A stretch of DNA of 64,000 nucleotides from Hymenobacter sp. PAMC 26628 (GCF_001562275.1 NZ_CP014303.1:25597-89596); one strand, 5' to 3'; shown: positions 1 to 7,734, numbered from the stretch's first letter. Translations and numbers: made by a program. The notes: generated by a model not told the origin, from the sequence alone.

Positions 1-2
1 AC

Positions 3-95
3 AGCCTGAAGGCCCCCAAAAACGTGGTGGCCCCGGAGCCGGACCTAGGCAAAGAGCCCCCCGCGCCGACTGTGCGCCGTGGCCCTCGCCTGTAG
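3..95 (+). CDS. C-terminal end of a truncated protein (basic RRGPRL tail)
   Basis: The reading frame is open from the window edge and stops at TAG 93-95, leaving about 30 residues rich in Pro, Glu and Lys and ending in RRGPRL. The product cannot be named from this piece. The tail resembles the end of the Fic protein at 28825-29976, which closes with EPKRRGPKL, so the two may share a C-terminal signal. On a mobilisable plasmid a relaxase or another secreted or mobilisation protein would fit, but that is a guess. A strong terminator follows at 207-238. Confidence 0.45.
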   Translation, partial: SLKAPKNVVAPEPDLGKEPPAPTVRRGPRL

Positions 96-206
96 AAGTT
101 CTTCTTATCAAAGGTCTAATTTACACGCTAAGCACCAAAGAGTAAGCAGGCGTAGCCCTAGGCTCTGAATCTGCCTCAGTGCCCCCTACAGCAATGCCCA
201 TCTCAG

Positions 207-238
207 AAAGACCTTGCCGCTTCGGTAGGGTCTTTTTT
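207..238 (+). terminator. Rho-independent terminator
   Basis: An 11-bp stem (with G-U pairs) around a 3-nt loop, AGACCTTGCCG / CGGTAGGGTCT, is followed directly by a run of T. It ends the transcription unit that enters from the left edge. Confidence 0.85.
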
Positions 239-257
239 ATGAAACGTGGACCAGGAA

Positions 258-273
258 TTTTGCAATTGTAAAA
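258..273. repeat. 16-bp palindromic element, copy 1
   Basis: TTTTGCAATTGTAAAA, one base pair off a perfect palindrome. It is one of eleven intergenic copies on the left half of the window and lies upstream of the 305-401 repeat and the ArdC leader. Candidate operator or partition site. Confidence 0.8.
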
Positions 274-304
274 AGGAGGCAACTTATAAAATCTATCCTT
301 TGGG

Positions 305-401
305 CGGGTGGCCGGGCTGTCCAGGGCTCCGCTTCGCTGCGGTGCTGCGCACAGCTCCCGCTGGTCGCTCCCTTCCCATCCCTACCGCGAACAAAGGAAG
401 G
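305..401. repeat. Long direct repeat, copy A (pair with 16309-16408)
   Basis: About 95 bp nearly identical to 16309-16408, with shared blocks such as CTGTCCAGGGCTCCGCTTCG and CGCTCCCTTCCCATCCCTAC. It contains a small CCGC/GCGG hairpin. Both copies sit just upstream of a shared leader. The function is unknown; oriT or a recombination scar are possible. Confidence 0.75.
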
Positions 402-450
402 TTCAGATAGCAGGTGTTAGTGACTACAACAATCCGCATTGACTGGAAAA

Positions 451-594
451 GAGAACAAAAGGGGAAAAAATCACTAACCATGCCATAAAAAGATGTAGAA
501 AATACCTAAATAAAGATGTAATTTATGCAACATTAAAAAGGTGTTTTGCGTTTGATAAGTATAAGTAGCAAGCACAAAACCAACACTTTAAACC
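451..594 (+). promoter_or_regulatory. Shared plasmid leader/promoter, copy 1
   Basis: A conserved leader starting near AACAAAAGGGGAAAAAA, passing through AAATAAAGATGTA and TATGCAACATTA, then GCGTTTGATAAGTATAAG, and ending at the ATG of ardC. Three other genes (1730, 16621, 17953) carry the same arrangement at the same distance from their start codons. It most likely holds the promoter and a common regulatory site. It does not match the usual TTG/TAnnTTTG spacing exactly. Confidence 0.7.
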
Positions 595-1506
595 ATGAAA
601 AGCGCCGCACCCTTTGCCCCCCGCACCGACGTTTACGAAGTGATTACTAACCGCATTATTCTTGCGCTAGAGAACGGCGTAACGCCGTGGAAGCAGGGCT
701 GGAACGCGGCCCACGGTGCCCCCCGGAACTACCGGAGCAAGCGCGTTTACCAGGGCATCAACGCCTTTTTGCTGGGGATGCTGAAATACGAGCAGGCGTA
801 TTTTTTGACCTTTAATCAAGCCCGCGAGTTGGGCGGCTGCGTGCGTAAAGGAGAGAAGGGGATGCCGGTCGTTTTCTACAAGGTAGGTAAGAAGGAGGAC
901 GCGAAAGGCCAGGAGAAGAAGGTAGCCATCTTGCAGTATTCCACCGTCTTTAACATTGCGCAGATTGACGGGGTAGCGTGGAGGTTGCCCGAGCTGCCCA
1001 GCCGGGAGCACACGCCCCAGGAGGCAGCCGAGCAGATACTAACCGGCTACGTGGGCGGCCCCCGCATCAACCACGGCGGCAGCGAAGCCTTTTACCGCAC
1101 GAGTACCGACCTAGTGACTATGCCTGAGGCAAGCAACTTTCACACGGCCGAGGACTATTATTTGACTTTCTTTCACGAGTTGGCCCACAGCACTGGCAAC
1201 AGCAAGCGCCTTGACCGCGCCACGCTCACTGAGAAGGCCGATTTTGGGAGCGAGACCTACGCCAAGGAAGAATTAGTAGCCGAGCTGAGCGCCGCCTTTT
1301 TGGGCAATGCGGCCGGCATCGATATGAGCCTGACCCTGCCCAGCAGCGCCAGCTATATAGCTAACTGGTTGCAGGCCCTTCGCAACGATAAGCGCCTGGT
1401 TATTTCCGCCGCCAGCCAGGCACAGAAGGCCGCAAACCACATTCTAGGAGTAGTGCCCAGCTACGAAGCCGGCGAGGCAGCCGAGCCTACCGAAGCCCCA
1501 GAGTAG
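595..1506 (+). CDS. ardC: ArdC-like antirestriction protein (ssDNA-binding domain plus zincin metallopeptidase)
   Basis: 303 aa. ArdC proteins bind single-stranded DNA entering a recipient during conjugation and protect it from restriction enzymes. The N-terminal part (about 12-110) has the ArdC_N pattern: VYEVITNRI, then TPWKQGW, then the KRVYQGINAFLL block. The C-terminal part is a zincin-like peptidase domain with HELAH at residues 194-198 and a downstream glutamate in AKEELVAELSAAF. Length is normal for the family. The start is fixed by the shared leader that ends exactly at this ATG. A strong GC hairpin follows the stop. Its presence supports a mobilisable plasmid. Function is inferred from family; I am confident of the family. 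Confidence 0.9.
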   Translation: MKSAAPFAPRTDVYEVITNRIILALENGVTPWKQGWNAAHGAPRNYRSKRVYQGINAFLLGMLKYEQAYFLTFNQARELGGCVRKGEKGMPVVFYKVGKKEDAKGQEKKVAILQYSTVFNIAQIDGVAWRLPELPSREHTPQEAAEQILTGYVGGPRINHGGSEAFYRTSTDLVTMPEASNFHTAEDYYLTFFHELAHSTGNSKRLDRATLTEKADFGSETYAKEELVAELSAAFLGNAAGIDMSLTLPSSASYIANWLQALRNDKRLVISAASQAQKAANHILGVVPSYEAGEAAEPTEAPE

Positions 1507-1519
1507 CCCAAGGGCAGCA

Positions 1520-1545
1520 GTCCGGCCGGAGTCATCCGGCCGGAC
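1520..1545. other. GC-rich hairpin downstream of ardC
   Basis: A perfect 11-bp stem (GTCCGGCCGGA / TCCGGCCGGAC) with a 4-nt GTCA loop, 13 bp after the ardC stop. There is no T tract, so it may stabilise the mRNA end or act as a weak terminator. Confidence 0.55.
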
Positions 1546-1570
1546 CCAGGGCAGGCAAACAAGAGGAAGA

Positions 1571-1586
1571 TTTTGCAATTGTAAAA
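1571..1586. repeat. 16-bp palindromic element, copy 2
   Basis: TTTTGCAATTGTAAAA, immediately upstream of shared leader copy 2. Confidence 0.8.
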
Positions 1587-1590
1587 AAGG

Positions 1591-1729
1591 AACAAGAGGG
1601 AGAAAAGCCACTTTTCGTGCCAAAAAAGATGTAAAAACTACGTAAATAAAGATGTATTTTGTGCAACTTTATAGGAGCATTATTCGTTTAGTATATATAA
1701 GCAACCTGCAAATAAACAGTCTTTTAACT
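1591..1729 (+). promoter_or_regulatory. Shared plasmid leader/promoter, copy 2
   Basis: Same layout as copy 1: AACAAGAGGGAGAAAAG, then AAATAAAGATGTATTTTGTG, then CGTTTAGTATATATAAG, ending at the ATG of the 45-aa gene. Confidence 0.7.
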
Positions 1730-1867
1730 ATGGCTTTTGATTTTTGCGACTTCGCTCCCGGTGAAGTGTCAGCCGACCGTTACGACCCCGCCGACGAAGC
1801 CGACCACACCCCGCCCCAGGTAAGCGCCGCCGACATGGCCGCATGGGAAGCTAACCCTTGGTTTTAG
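1730..1867 (+). CDS. Small acidic protein of unknown function
   Basis: 45 aa, acidic, rich in Asp, Ala and Pro. I do not recognise it. An upstream in-frame TTG would give 71 aa, but the ATG at 1730 is the position that matches the start of the other three genes behind the shared leader. The end AADMAAWEANPWF is similar in style to the C-terminal repeats of the LPD29 protein at 16621 (ATEMQWLANP, AAERSWLA), so both may carry one short acidic-aromatic motif. First gene of a run of five or six small plasmid genes on the same strand. Confidence 0.55.
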   Translation: MAFDFCDFAPGEVSADRYDPADEADHTPPQVSAADMAAWEANPWF

Positions 1868-1901
1868 TCTCTTTTTTTCTACTCCTAGTCAATCCTACAT
1901 C

Positions 1902-2315
1902 ATGAAAGCCACCACCACCACCCGCCCCGCCCGTCGTATTCCCGCCGTCCGTTTGGAGCGCATGAGGACTACCGCTGCCGCCAAGAAGGCCACCGCCGCT
2001 GCCGCGTGGGAAGCCCGCGAGGATGCCCGCCAGCAGCTGCTGGCCCCCTTGCCCGAGTTCGAGGCCGCGCCCCGGCTTACGATGTTGCCCGGTGGGCTCC
2101 ATTGGTCGGGCCAGGGCCAGGTGCCGCCGGTAGGGGCCACGGTAACGGTAAGCCGCGAGGGCCACGCCGAGCTGGCCCAGGTGAAGGCGTATTGCCACGC
2201 AGCGGGCTTTTTGGGATTGGTCGTCGAGGTGCAGCAGCCAGTGAAACGCGCCCGCCGCCAGCCCAGCCCCCGCGCCGGGTGCGTGTTCGGCAGTCAGTTG
2301 GCCCTAGCGGCTTAG
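1902..2315 (+). CDS. Hypothetical protein with WSGxGxVP domain
   Basis: 137 aa. The first 45 residues are very Ala/Arg/Thr-rich and probably disordered. The rest (about 60-137) matches a segment of the protein at 2705-3403: HWSGQGQVPPVGA against IWSGRGEVPAIGA, then QVKAYCHAAGFLG against EVKAYFHADGYLG, then a C-terminal FGSQLA/FGIELA. The repetition within one cluster suggests a real compact domain, probably a small beta-rich fold that may bind nucleic acid or protein. Function unknown. The start follows a short gap after the 45-aa gene and is the only good ATG. Confidence 0.7.
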   Translation: MKATTTTRPARRIPAVRLERMRTTAAAKKATAAAAWEAREDARQQLLAPLPEFEAAPRLTMLPGGLHWSGQGQVPPVGATVTVSREGHAELAQVKAYCHAAGFLGLVVEVQQPVKRARRQPSPRAGCVFGSQLALAA

Positions 2316-2347
2316 TTCTTTTCCTACTCCCTTTTTACCCCGCCGCC

Positions 2348-2650
2348 ATGCCGCCCCAAGCCCGCACCCTGACCCCTGACCAGGCTATTAAGTTGGCCCA
2401 GGAGAATATCCAGAACAGCCATTTTATTACCATTACCACCTGCTTGGGCCAGGTCGATGTACCGGCCAGCTTTGCCCAGGTGGGCGGGGGCGGCATTACC
2501 AGCCCGGACGGGCTCCACTACTCGCAGTGGAGCAACGAGAAGGGCGACTTGCTCATACTGTTCGCTGGGTTGGGCCTCTTTACCTACGTGCTGGCCTATG
2601 AGCGGATGTCCGAAGGGTTGCGCCAATACCACTTACAGCCGGACGACTAG
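2348..2650 (+). CDS. Hypothetical plasmid protein, 100 aa
   Basis: 100 aa. No recognised domain. It has an N-terminal helix (LTPDQAIKLAQENIQ), a central stretch with several Gly, and a hydrophobic LLILFAGLGLFTYVLAYERM segment near residues 68-87 that could be a buried strand/helix or one weak membrane span. The ATG is 32 bp after the previous stop; the longer frame starting at 2006 only shadows the preceding gene. Probably co-transcribed with its neighbours. Confidence 0.6.
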   Translation: MPPQARTLTPDQAIKLAQENIQNSHFITITTCLGQVDVPASFAQVGGGGITSPDGLHYSQWSNEKGDLLILFAGLGLFTYVLAYERMSEGLRQYHLQPDD

Positions 2651-2681
2651 GGCCAGGACGACTAGCCGGCCATACTCCAAT

Positions 2682-2697
2682 TTTTACAATTGCAAAA
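2682..2697. repeat. 16-bp palindromic element, copy 3
   Basis: TTTTACAATTGCAAAA, ending 7 bp before the ATG at 2705. A bound protein here would cover the translation or transcription start of the next gene. Confidence 0.8.
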
Positions 2698-2704
2698 ACA
2701 GGCT

Positions 2705-3403
2705 ATGATAACTCCCGCTCCCGCTCCGCAGCAGCCCCAAATTAGCCCCCTTGATTGGGTAGGCGACCCCGGCCAGTGCCCCAGGTTTGTAGGTTTTTCC
2801 ACTCGCGCCGGGTTACCGGCCGACCTCATTTGGTCGGGTAGGGGCGAGGTACCGGCCATCGGTGCCCGCGTGTATATCCACCTGAACAGCTTCGGCCCGG
2901 CCGAGGTGAAAGCCTACTTTCACGCCGATGGGTATTTGGGCGTAATCTGCCAGCCGGACAAGATGCCCGTTCGTTTAGAGGCCCACGGCGTAACGCAAGG
3001 GCACTTTTTTGGCATTGAGCTAGCGCCCCGGAAGGTCGCGCCGCAGCCCCTTTCGGTTTGCGAGGCCTGCGAGCAGCTAGACCGCCAGCACTACCGCAGC
3101 CAGCAGCGCCAGGCCCGCAAGCTGTTCCCGAAAGCCAGCGATAAAGCCCTGCGCGAATCTTATTGCGCCCCGGCATTGCAGGTGCTCGAATGGGCTATGG
3201 AGGCCACGGCCACCGCCAGGCGGGCCGCCGAACTGGCCGAGGCTGAGCAGGCACTAAGTCAGGCCGAGGAAGCCAACGGCAACGACCCCGGCATTAATCG
3301 GTCGGACGACTTGATACCCGAATACCCGCCCCAGGAGGGCGGCGAGTTGACCGACGACAACCAGGATAGCGAAGAACACCCGCAGGACGAGCAGCGCGAC
3401 TAA
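2705..3403 (+). CDS. Hypothetical protein with WSGxGxVP domain and acidic tail
   Basis: 232 aa. The N-terminal half (about 20-115) has the same domain as the 1902 gene (IWSGRGEVPAIGARV, EVKAYFHADGYLGVI, FFGIELA). The middle holds CEACEQLDRQHYRSQQ, a possible helix with two Cys. The C-terminal 70 residues are strongly acidic and probably disordered. A TTG start at 2690 lies inside the palindromic element and is unlikely; the ATG at 2705 is preferred. It precedes a very basic 66-aa gene by 3 bp, so acidic and basic products may be made together. Function unknown. Confidence 0.7.
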   Translation: MITPAPAPQQPQISPLDWVGDPGQCPRFVGFSTRAGLPADLIWSGRGEVPAIGARVYIHLNSFGPAEVKAYFHADGYLGVICQPDKMPVRLEAHGVTQGHFFGIELAPRKVAPQPLSVCEACEQLDRQHYRSQQRQARKLFPKASDKALRESYCAPALQVLEWAMEATATARRAAELAEAEQALSQAEEANGNDPGINRSDDLIPEYPPQEGGELTDDNQDSEEHPQDEQRD

Positions 3404-3406
3404 CCG

Positions 3407-3607
3407 ATGCTGCCATTCCGTGCCCACGTTCGCCGGCAGGGTAGCCGGTGGGCGTGGGAAGTGCGCCAGGGGCGCGGGGCCACCAACAGCCGCCGCGCCG
3501 GCACCGCTGCTACGCGCAGCGAAGCCATCCGGGCCGCCTTCCGACCAACCCCCGCCCGCGCCGGCCAGGAGCCGCCCGCGCATCAGGCCCGCCAGCAGGC
3601 CGCTTAA
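3407..3607 (+). CDS. Small basic protein of unknown function
   Basis: 66 aa, very rich in Arg, Ala and Gln, about one quarter basic residues. The start ATG lies 3 bp after the stop of the acidic-tailed upstream gene, so the pair is probably translationally coupled. The first 45 residues (FRAHVRRQGSRWAWEVRQ, then RAGTAATRSEAIRAAF) look like a short beta-hairpin and helix unit, similar to the small DNA-binding fold at the N-terminus of some phage integrases, but this is only an impression. Two other frames are also open here; this one is chosen for its spacing. Confidence 0.5.
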   Translation: MLPFRAHVRRQGSRWAWEVRQGRGATNSRRAGTAATRSEAIRAAFRPTPARAGQEPPAHQARQQAA

Positions 3608-3614
3608 CCCTATT

Positions 3615-3630
3615 TTTTACAATTGCAAAA
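3615..3630. repeat. 16-bp palindromic element, copy 4
   Basis: TTTTACAATTGCAAAA, ending 4 bp before the ATG at 3635. Same orientation and placement as copy 3. Confidence 0.8.
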
Positions 3631-3634
3631 CCGT

Positions 3635-4312
3635 ATGTTACCGAACCTTCTCGCCATCGAAACCCGCGCCGGCCGCATTGCCATTGGGGCCACCGTGCGC
3701 AGCACCCGTTACCGCGACGTGCAGGGCAGTGTGACCGCCATTTATTGGAATGGCTACGCCTACACTATCGAGGTAAATAACCGCCACAGCGACGACGCGG
3801 GCCAGTACGAGCTACTTTCCCCGCCCACGCACCAGGGCTTTAACTACATCAACCCGAACACCCAGCAACTGCTAAGCGGCAAGTTCGAGGTGCTGCTGCC
3901 AGGGGAGGGCGACCGGATATATTTTGCCGACACCGCCGAGCAGGCCATTGCCCTACTCGCGGCCACCATCGGCCTACGCGACCAGGCGCGGGAAGTCGAG
4001 TATCTGAAGCAGCGGGCCGAGGCTGGCCCCGTGGACGAGCTGCGTTGGCGCGGGCAGGCCGTGGGCAGCATCGTTGGCCAACTCGCTTACGTGAGCACCG
4101 GCAAGCAACACCCCGCGCCCAAGTTTCTAGTGGGCCACCAGGTGCATTTTTTCAGCCCGCACACAACCCACACAATTAGCGGGTTGGCTCTTTACAAAGA
4201 CCGTCTGAACTACGGCAAAACGCAGTGGCACTACTTCTACGAAGGGGCCAAGGGCAGCCACCACCCCATGAGCGAGGCCCACACTACAGCCGCGCCGGCA
4301 GTCGCCGCCTAG
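3635..4312 (+). CDS. Hypothetical plasmid protein, 225 aa
   Basis: 225 aa, no recognised domain and no signal peptide. The N-terminal 50 residues (AIGATVRSTRYRDVQGSV, then YWNGYAYTIEV) look like a small beta-barrel. The middle is helical (QAREVEYLKQRAEAG), and the last third is rich in His and aromatic residues. The ATG at 3635 directly follows palindromic copy 4; a TTG inside the palindrome is ignored. Downstream 48 bp lead into the 4361 gene. Likely part of the same accessory operon. Confidence 0.65.
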   Translation: MLPNLLAIETRAGRIAIGATVRSTRYRDVQGSVTAIYWNGYAYTIEVNNRHSDDAGQYELLSPPTHQGFNYINPNTQQLLSGKFEVLLPGEGDRIYFADTAEQAIALLAATIGLRDQAREVEYLKQRAEAGPVDELRWRGQAVGSIVGQLAYVSTGKQHPAPKFLVGHQVHFFSPHTTHTISGLALYKDRLNYGKTQWHYFYEGAKGSHHPMSEAHTTAAPAVAA

Positions 4313-4360
4313 CCCTAGCGGCCCGTTCCCCCATCTTTTTTCCCCTTTTGTTCTTTCGTT

Positions 4361-4744
4361 ATGGATTACCCTACCCCCCAGGAAATAGAGGCCAAGGCGG
4401 CTGAACACGGTTTTCGCGTTGGTGCCTACGTCCACATGAGCACCGGCACCACGGACACGGCCGCGCCCATCCGGGAGTTTTCCAGCCTTAACGGCCAAGT
4501 GCAGGCGGTTTGGATGGGCGGCGCTTGCCGCAACTTGTTGGGTGAGTTGCGCCTGAGCAGCCAGCACCGTTTGCGGTACCAGTTCCCGGCCGGCTACGAG
4601 TCCTTTGTCAGCCCGCAACTCGTAGCCAAGGCCTGCCGCCAGGCCGGCAGCAGCGCGGCCACTGAGGGCTACACCGCCGCCAGGGTGCAGGGCTACAGCA
4701 GCGCCGGCACTAAATGGTGGTGGAATTTTTATTGCTTCGCTTGA
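4361..4744 (+). CDS. Hypothetical plasmid protein, 127 aa
   Basis: 127 aa. I do not recognise it. It starts with a helix (PTPQEIEAKAAEHGF), then a mixed segment with TGTTDTAAPIREF and QAVWMGGACRNLLG, and ends with an aromatic cluster WWWNFYCFA. The start is preceded by the pyrimidine stretch CCCCTTTTGTTCTTTCG; the same CCTTTTGTTC word occurs before the genes at 19801 and 27601. Last gene of the first backbone cluster. Confidence 0.6.
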   Translation: MDYPTPQEIEAKAAEHGFRVGAYVHMSTGTTDTAAPIREFSSLNGQVQAVWMGGACRNLLGELRLSSQHRLRYQFPAGYESFVSPQLVAKACRQAGSSAATEGYTAARVQGYSSAGTKWWWNFYCFA

Positions 4745-4749
4745 CAAGA

Positions 4750-4788
4750 GTCAGGCGACCGACTGACGATTGTCAGGTAACCGACTGA
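4750..4788. repeat. Two 17-bp direct repeats
   Basis: GTCAGGCGACCGACTGA (4750-4766) and GTCAGGTAACCGACTGA (4772-4788), 22 bp apart, about two helical turns. Just after the 4361 gene and at the edge of a decayed region. Could be a recombination or protein-binding site. Confidence 0.6.
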
Positions 4789-4920
4789 AGCAGGCTGGTA
4801 ATTTTAGGTCCCTGTCCGGGCCGTTACCCCGGCACCACCGGCGAAGGAGCGGCGGGAACTGCCCCGTGGGCCCCGCGTGCCGTTGCCCCTTGGATAGGCC
4901 TGCTTTTAGCCCTAGTTCTC

Positions 4921-5284
4921 ATGCCAGTACCTTCGACTTTTTCCACGCAGCCGGGTTGCTCAACGGTGCTCTTGGTGCTATTGCCGGTGGCTACGTCGGC
5001 CGCGGCGCGAGCGAGCGGCGACCCGCGTGGCTCTCGACGGGTTACAGCGGCAATTGGGAACGGCCATCAAGGTGCTGCCCGTCGACGCGGCCGACCACCC
5101 GGCCGTCGTCCATAGCTTCGACGTCCAGGACCTGCCCACTTGCGTGCTGCTCCGCCACGGCGTGGAGTTGTGGCGGCAGCCGGGGTTGCCCGATGGCGCA
5201 GGCCTCGCGGCACTGCTGTTGCAGTTGGACCCGAGAGCGGCCACCAGCCCGCTTTTCTCGGGCAGCCCACCGCTAAAATCATGA
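4921..5284 (+). pseudogene. Thioredoxin-like protein, frameshifted
   Basis: Two overlapping frames together give one thioredoxin-like chain. Frame 1 from ATG 4921 gives a hydrophobic first strand (STVLLVLLPVA). Near 5025 the match moves to the next frame, which continues VALDGLQRQLGTAIKVLPVD, then HPAVVHSFDVQDLPTCVLLR and GVELWRQPG, the beta-alpha-beta pattern and cis-Pro region of the thioredoxin fold. No CxxC is seen. A shorter intact ORF of 85 aa from GTG 5027 exists, so either a truncated protein is made or the gene is dead. A one-base frameshift is the simplest reading. Confidence 0.5.
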
Positions 5285-5740
5285 ATAAGCCCGCAAACAA
5301 CGCCAAAAAACGACATATGCACGGACGTGCCGGTGCCTGTGGGGCGCTTTGCTGGCACATTTGTGCGGTGTACGATGGGCCATGCGGGCGCAATTACCCG
5401 CCGCGCTACTGTCGCGGGAAAGCCTTACCATAGTAAGGGCGGGCCTGCTAGCCGCCGGTACTGGCGTGCAAGTGTTGAACACGCTGGGCCGGGTACTGGC
5501 CGCGGCCGACGCTTCAGCACGGCCGCGCTACCGGGCGGACTGGCTCCGGCGTGTACGTGGTGCGGGGCGCGGGCCACGTTCAGGTCAGCTCTGTCTTGAA
5601 ACAAAGTTTTGCGCACCCTAATGGAATCTTAGTGCAACCCCGGGCTGCCCTTTTTAGCTAGACTACCTCAAGCGGTTACCTTCGCTCAACAACAGCACTA
5701 GTTGATTCAGTAAGCAGGGAAGCTGACAGGCACAATCGGC
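5285..5740. other. Degenerate stretch without a convincing gene
   Basis: Between the thioredoxin remnant and cheB. Several short frames are open; one (5349-5621) reads MRAQLPAALLSRESLTIVRA followed by a GVQVLNTLGRVLAAAD helix and could be the remnant of a protein gene, but has no clear start or family. I see no RNA gene. Confidence 0.4.
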
Positions 5741-6805
5741 CTACGCCAGCTTTTTGCGCTCAAACTGCAAGTCGCCGCTCAGGGCCTCGTGCTTGAGGAT
5801 GGAGTCGTGCACCACGCGGGCCTGCTGGCCGGTTTCGTCGGCTTTGCGAAAAAACAGCGCGGCCACGGGGTCCTGGTGGTCGTCGGCGAAGTGACGGCCC
5901 AGGTTTTGCAGCAGCATCTTGGTTTCTTCCAGGCCGCGCATCGACTGGTAGAGCAGGCCCTCGACCGACTGGGTGACTTCGCTGAGCAGGGCGCTCACGG
6001 TGTAGGCGTGCCCGGTGTGGCAGCGGTAGCGAATCAGCTTTCCCTCAATCAATTGAGTCAATGCCCCGTGGCAATCGGGGCAGGTGAAGGGCGTGAGCTT
6101 GCCCTTGTCGATGATGCCCAGCTCGAAGCCCCCGCCCTGCTTGGCGATGGTCAACTCAATCTTGAGCAGGTCCAGCGCGGCGGCGGGCAAGCGGGTTTTG
6201 GCGGGGGCGCGCTCCCGGGTGAGGCGCCCCAGCAGCGGCCCCAGCTGGGCCAGGGGCACCACGTAGTCGGCCGCTACAAATTCGAGGGCGTTAGTGGGCA
6301 TGGACGGCTGCTCGGCATCGTCGGGCTCCTGCACGATGGTCAGCCCGCCCATGCGCTGCACGCTCCACAGGCCGGAGGTGCCATCGTCGAGGTAGCCGGT
6401 GAGCACCACGCCAATGACCCGGGGCCCGTAGGTGTAGGCCGCCGAGCGAAACAGGGCGTCGATAGAGGGGCGAAACCGGTTTTCCTTGGGTCCCCGCGTC
6501 ACCAGCACCCGGTCGCCTTCGAGCAGCAAGTGGTGGTCGGGCGGGGCCACGTAGATGACGCCGGCCCGGACGGTTTCGCCGTCGTGCGGGTGCCGGGCTT
6601 CCAGGGCCGACGCCGAATTGAGCAGGTGCGGCAGCAGGCTCGGCGAGTCGGCCGCCACGTGTATGACTACGAAAATGGGCGCCGGAAAATCGGCCGGCAG
6701 GGTTTTCACCAGGGCCAGCAGGGCCGCTACCCCGCCGGCCGACGCGCCGATGACGACAATGTCCCGGTGGGAGGGCTGTTTTTTGGTGGGGCGCGGCGTG
6801 GTCAT
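5741..6805 (-). CDS. CheB-like protein-glutamate methylesterase with C-terminal zinc-binding region
   Basis: 354 aa. CheB methylesterases remove methyl groups from (or deamidate) chemoreceptor glutamates; stand-alone copies outside chemotaxis operons occur in Bacteroidota. Residues about 15-200 form the catalytic domain, with the serine in IGASAGGV, the histidine in VVIHVAAD and the aspartate in GYLDDGTSG, plus the RFRPSIDALFRSAA block. There is no N-terminal receiver domain, so activity is not controlled by phosphorylation in the usual way. Residues about 240-270 contain CPDCHG and, about 20 residues on, RCHTGH, a likely zinc site. No receptor or cheR gene is nearby; it sits with PAS kinases, so it may act in a non-motility signalling path. 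Confidence 0.88.
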   Translation of the reverse strand: MTTPRPTKKQPSHRDIVVIGASAGGVAALLALVKTLPADFPAPIFVVIHVAADSPSLLPHLLNSASALEARHPHDGETVRAGVIYVAPPDHHLLLEGDRVLVTRGPKENRFRPSIDALFRSAAYTYGPRVIGVVLTGYLDDGTSGLWSVQRMGGLTIVQEPDDAEQPSMPTNALEFVAADYVVPLAQLGPLLGRLTRERAPAKTRLPAAALDLLKIELTIAKQGGGFELGIIDKGKLTPFTCPDCHGALTQLIEGKLIRYRCHTGHAYTVSALLSEVTQSVEGLLYQSMRGLEETKMLLQNLGRHFADDHQDPVAALFFRKADETGQQARVVHDSILKHEALSGDLQFERKKLA

Positions 6806-6916
6806 GGCGTTTGCTTATTAGTTGGGTGGGCGGTGGGTAAAAAGGGCGTCGGGCAACGCACAACAGGATGCCCTAACTAGGGAATAAGGCGGCTATTTAG
6901 GGCACCCATCCAGGCC

Positions 6917-7000
6917 GTCATGCTGAGCCTCTACCGCGTCGTCTAGGCCGTTCAACGAAGCGGTAGAAGGCTTCGACAAGCGGACGCCAGATGAGCGTGA
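6917..7000. repeat. REP-like hairpin sequence
   Basis: GTCATGCTGAGCCTCTACCG, then an inverted AAGCGGTAGAAGGCTTCG about 20 bp on. CTACCGC and GCGGTAG can pair. It resembles the GTCATGCTGAGC-type dispersed repeats I remember from Hymenobacter genomes. Lies between cheB and the response regulator. Confidence 0.4.
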
Positions 7001-7078
7001 GGGTTTAGTAGAAAATTTGAAAATCCTACTATCACAGACTCAGGTAAACGAGGTCCGTGAAACCGCCCCTAGTAGCCA

Positions 7079-7732
7079 TTATTTCTGAAGTAAGCCTTGC
7101 TCCATGGCGTACTTTACGAGGGCCGGGGTATTATTGGCCCCGGTTTTCTCCAGCAGATGCTGGCGGTGCGTCTCGACCGTGCGCCGGCTGGTGAAGAGCT
7201 GGTCGGCGATTTGCTGGTTAGTGAGCCCGGCGGCCACTAGTTGCAGTATTTCCCGCTCCCGGTGCGTCAGGGGGATACCGGGAGCCGCATCGGCGCTCGG
7301 GCGGTTGGGCTCCAGGAGGAGCATTTTCTCTAACAGGCCCAGCCCGATTTCGGAGCATAAGAACCGCTTGCCCGCGGCCACGCCTTGCAGGGCGGCCACT
7401 ACCTCGTACTTGTCGGCGTTTTTGAGCACGTAGCCGTGGGCCCCCGCCGCCAGGGCCTCGCCGATGGTGTGCTCGTGGGTCATCATGGAGAGCAGCAGGA
7501 TGCGCAGGTGCGGGTGCTCGACGTGGAGGCGGTGGGTGGTGGCCAGCCCGTCGAGCACGGGCATGTTCAGGTCGAGCAGCACCACGTCGGTGGCCACGGT
7601 GGGCAACTGGTCGAGCAGCGCCTGGCCGTTGCTGGCTTCGCCCACCACCTCGAACAGCGGGTCGGCGGCGAGCAGCGTGCGCAGGCCGTCGCGGATGAGG
7701 GGGTGGTCGTCGACGATAAAAACGCGAATCAT
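7079..7732 (-). CDS. NarL/LuxR-type response regulator
   Basis: 217 aa. Receiver domain (about 1-120) with the acidic pair in FIVDDHPLIRDG, phospho-acceptor Asp in VVLLDLNMPVLDG, Ser in LLLSMM and Lys in GYVLKNAD. C-terminal LuxR-type helix-turn-helix (about 145-210): LTHREREILQLVAAGLTNQQ followed by RRTVETHR. The start ATG at 7732 is 2 bp from the stop of the upstream kinase gene, so the two are co-transcribed and almost certainly partners. An in-frame extension to 8095 only shadows the kinase gene. Target genes unknown. Confidence 0.92.
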   Translation of the reverse strand: MIRVFIVDDHPLIRDGLRTLLAADPLFEVVGEASNGQALLDQLPTVATDVVLLDLNMPVLDGLATTHRLHVEHPHLRILLLSMMTHEHTIGEALAAGAHGYVLKNADKYEVVAALQGVAAGKRFLCSEIGLGLLEKMLLLEPNRPSADAAPGIPLTHREREILQLVAAGLTNQQIADQLFTSRRTVETHRQHLLEKTGANNTPALVKYAMEQGLLQK

Positions 7733-7734
7733 AG

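Noticed and set aside
2006..2347. Upstream extension of the 2348 gene
   Set aside because: Lies within the WSGxGxVP gene in another frame; ATG 2348 fits better.
5349..5621. 90-aa ORF after the thioredoxin remnant
   Set aside because: First part reads plausibly but has no family, no clear start signal and a degenerate end; noted only as possible remnant.
5789..6880. 363-codon plus-strand frame over cheB
   Set aside because: Antisense to CheB, whose catalytic motifs are all present.
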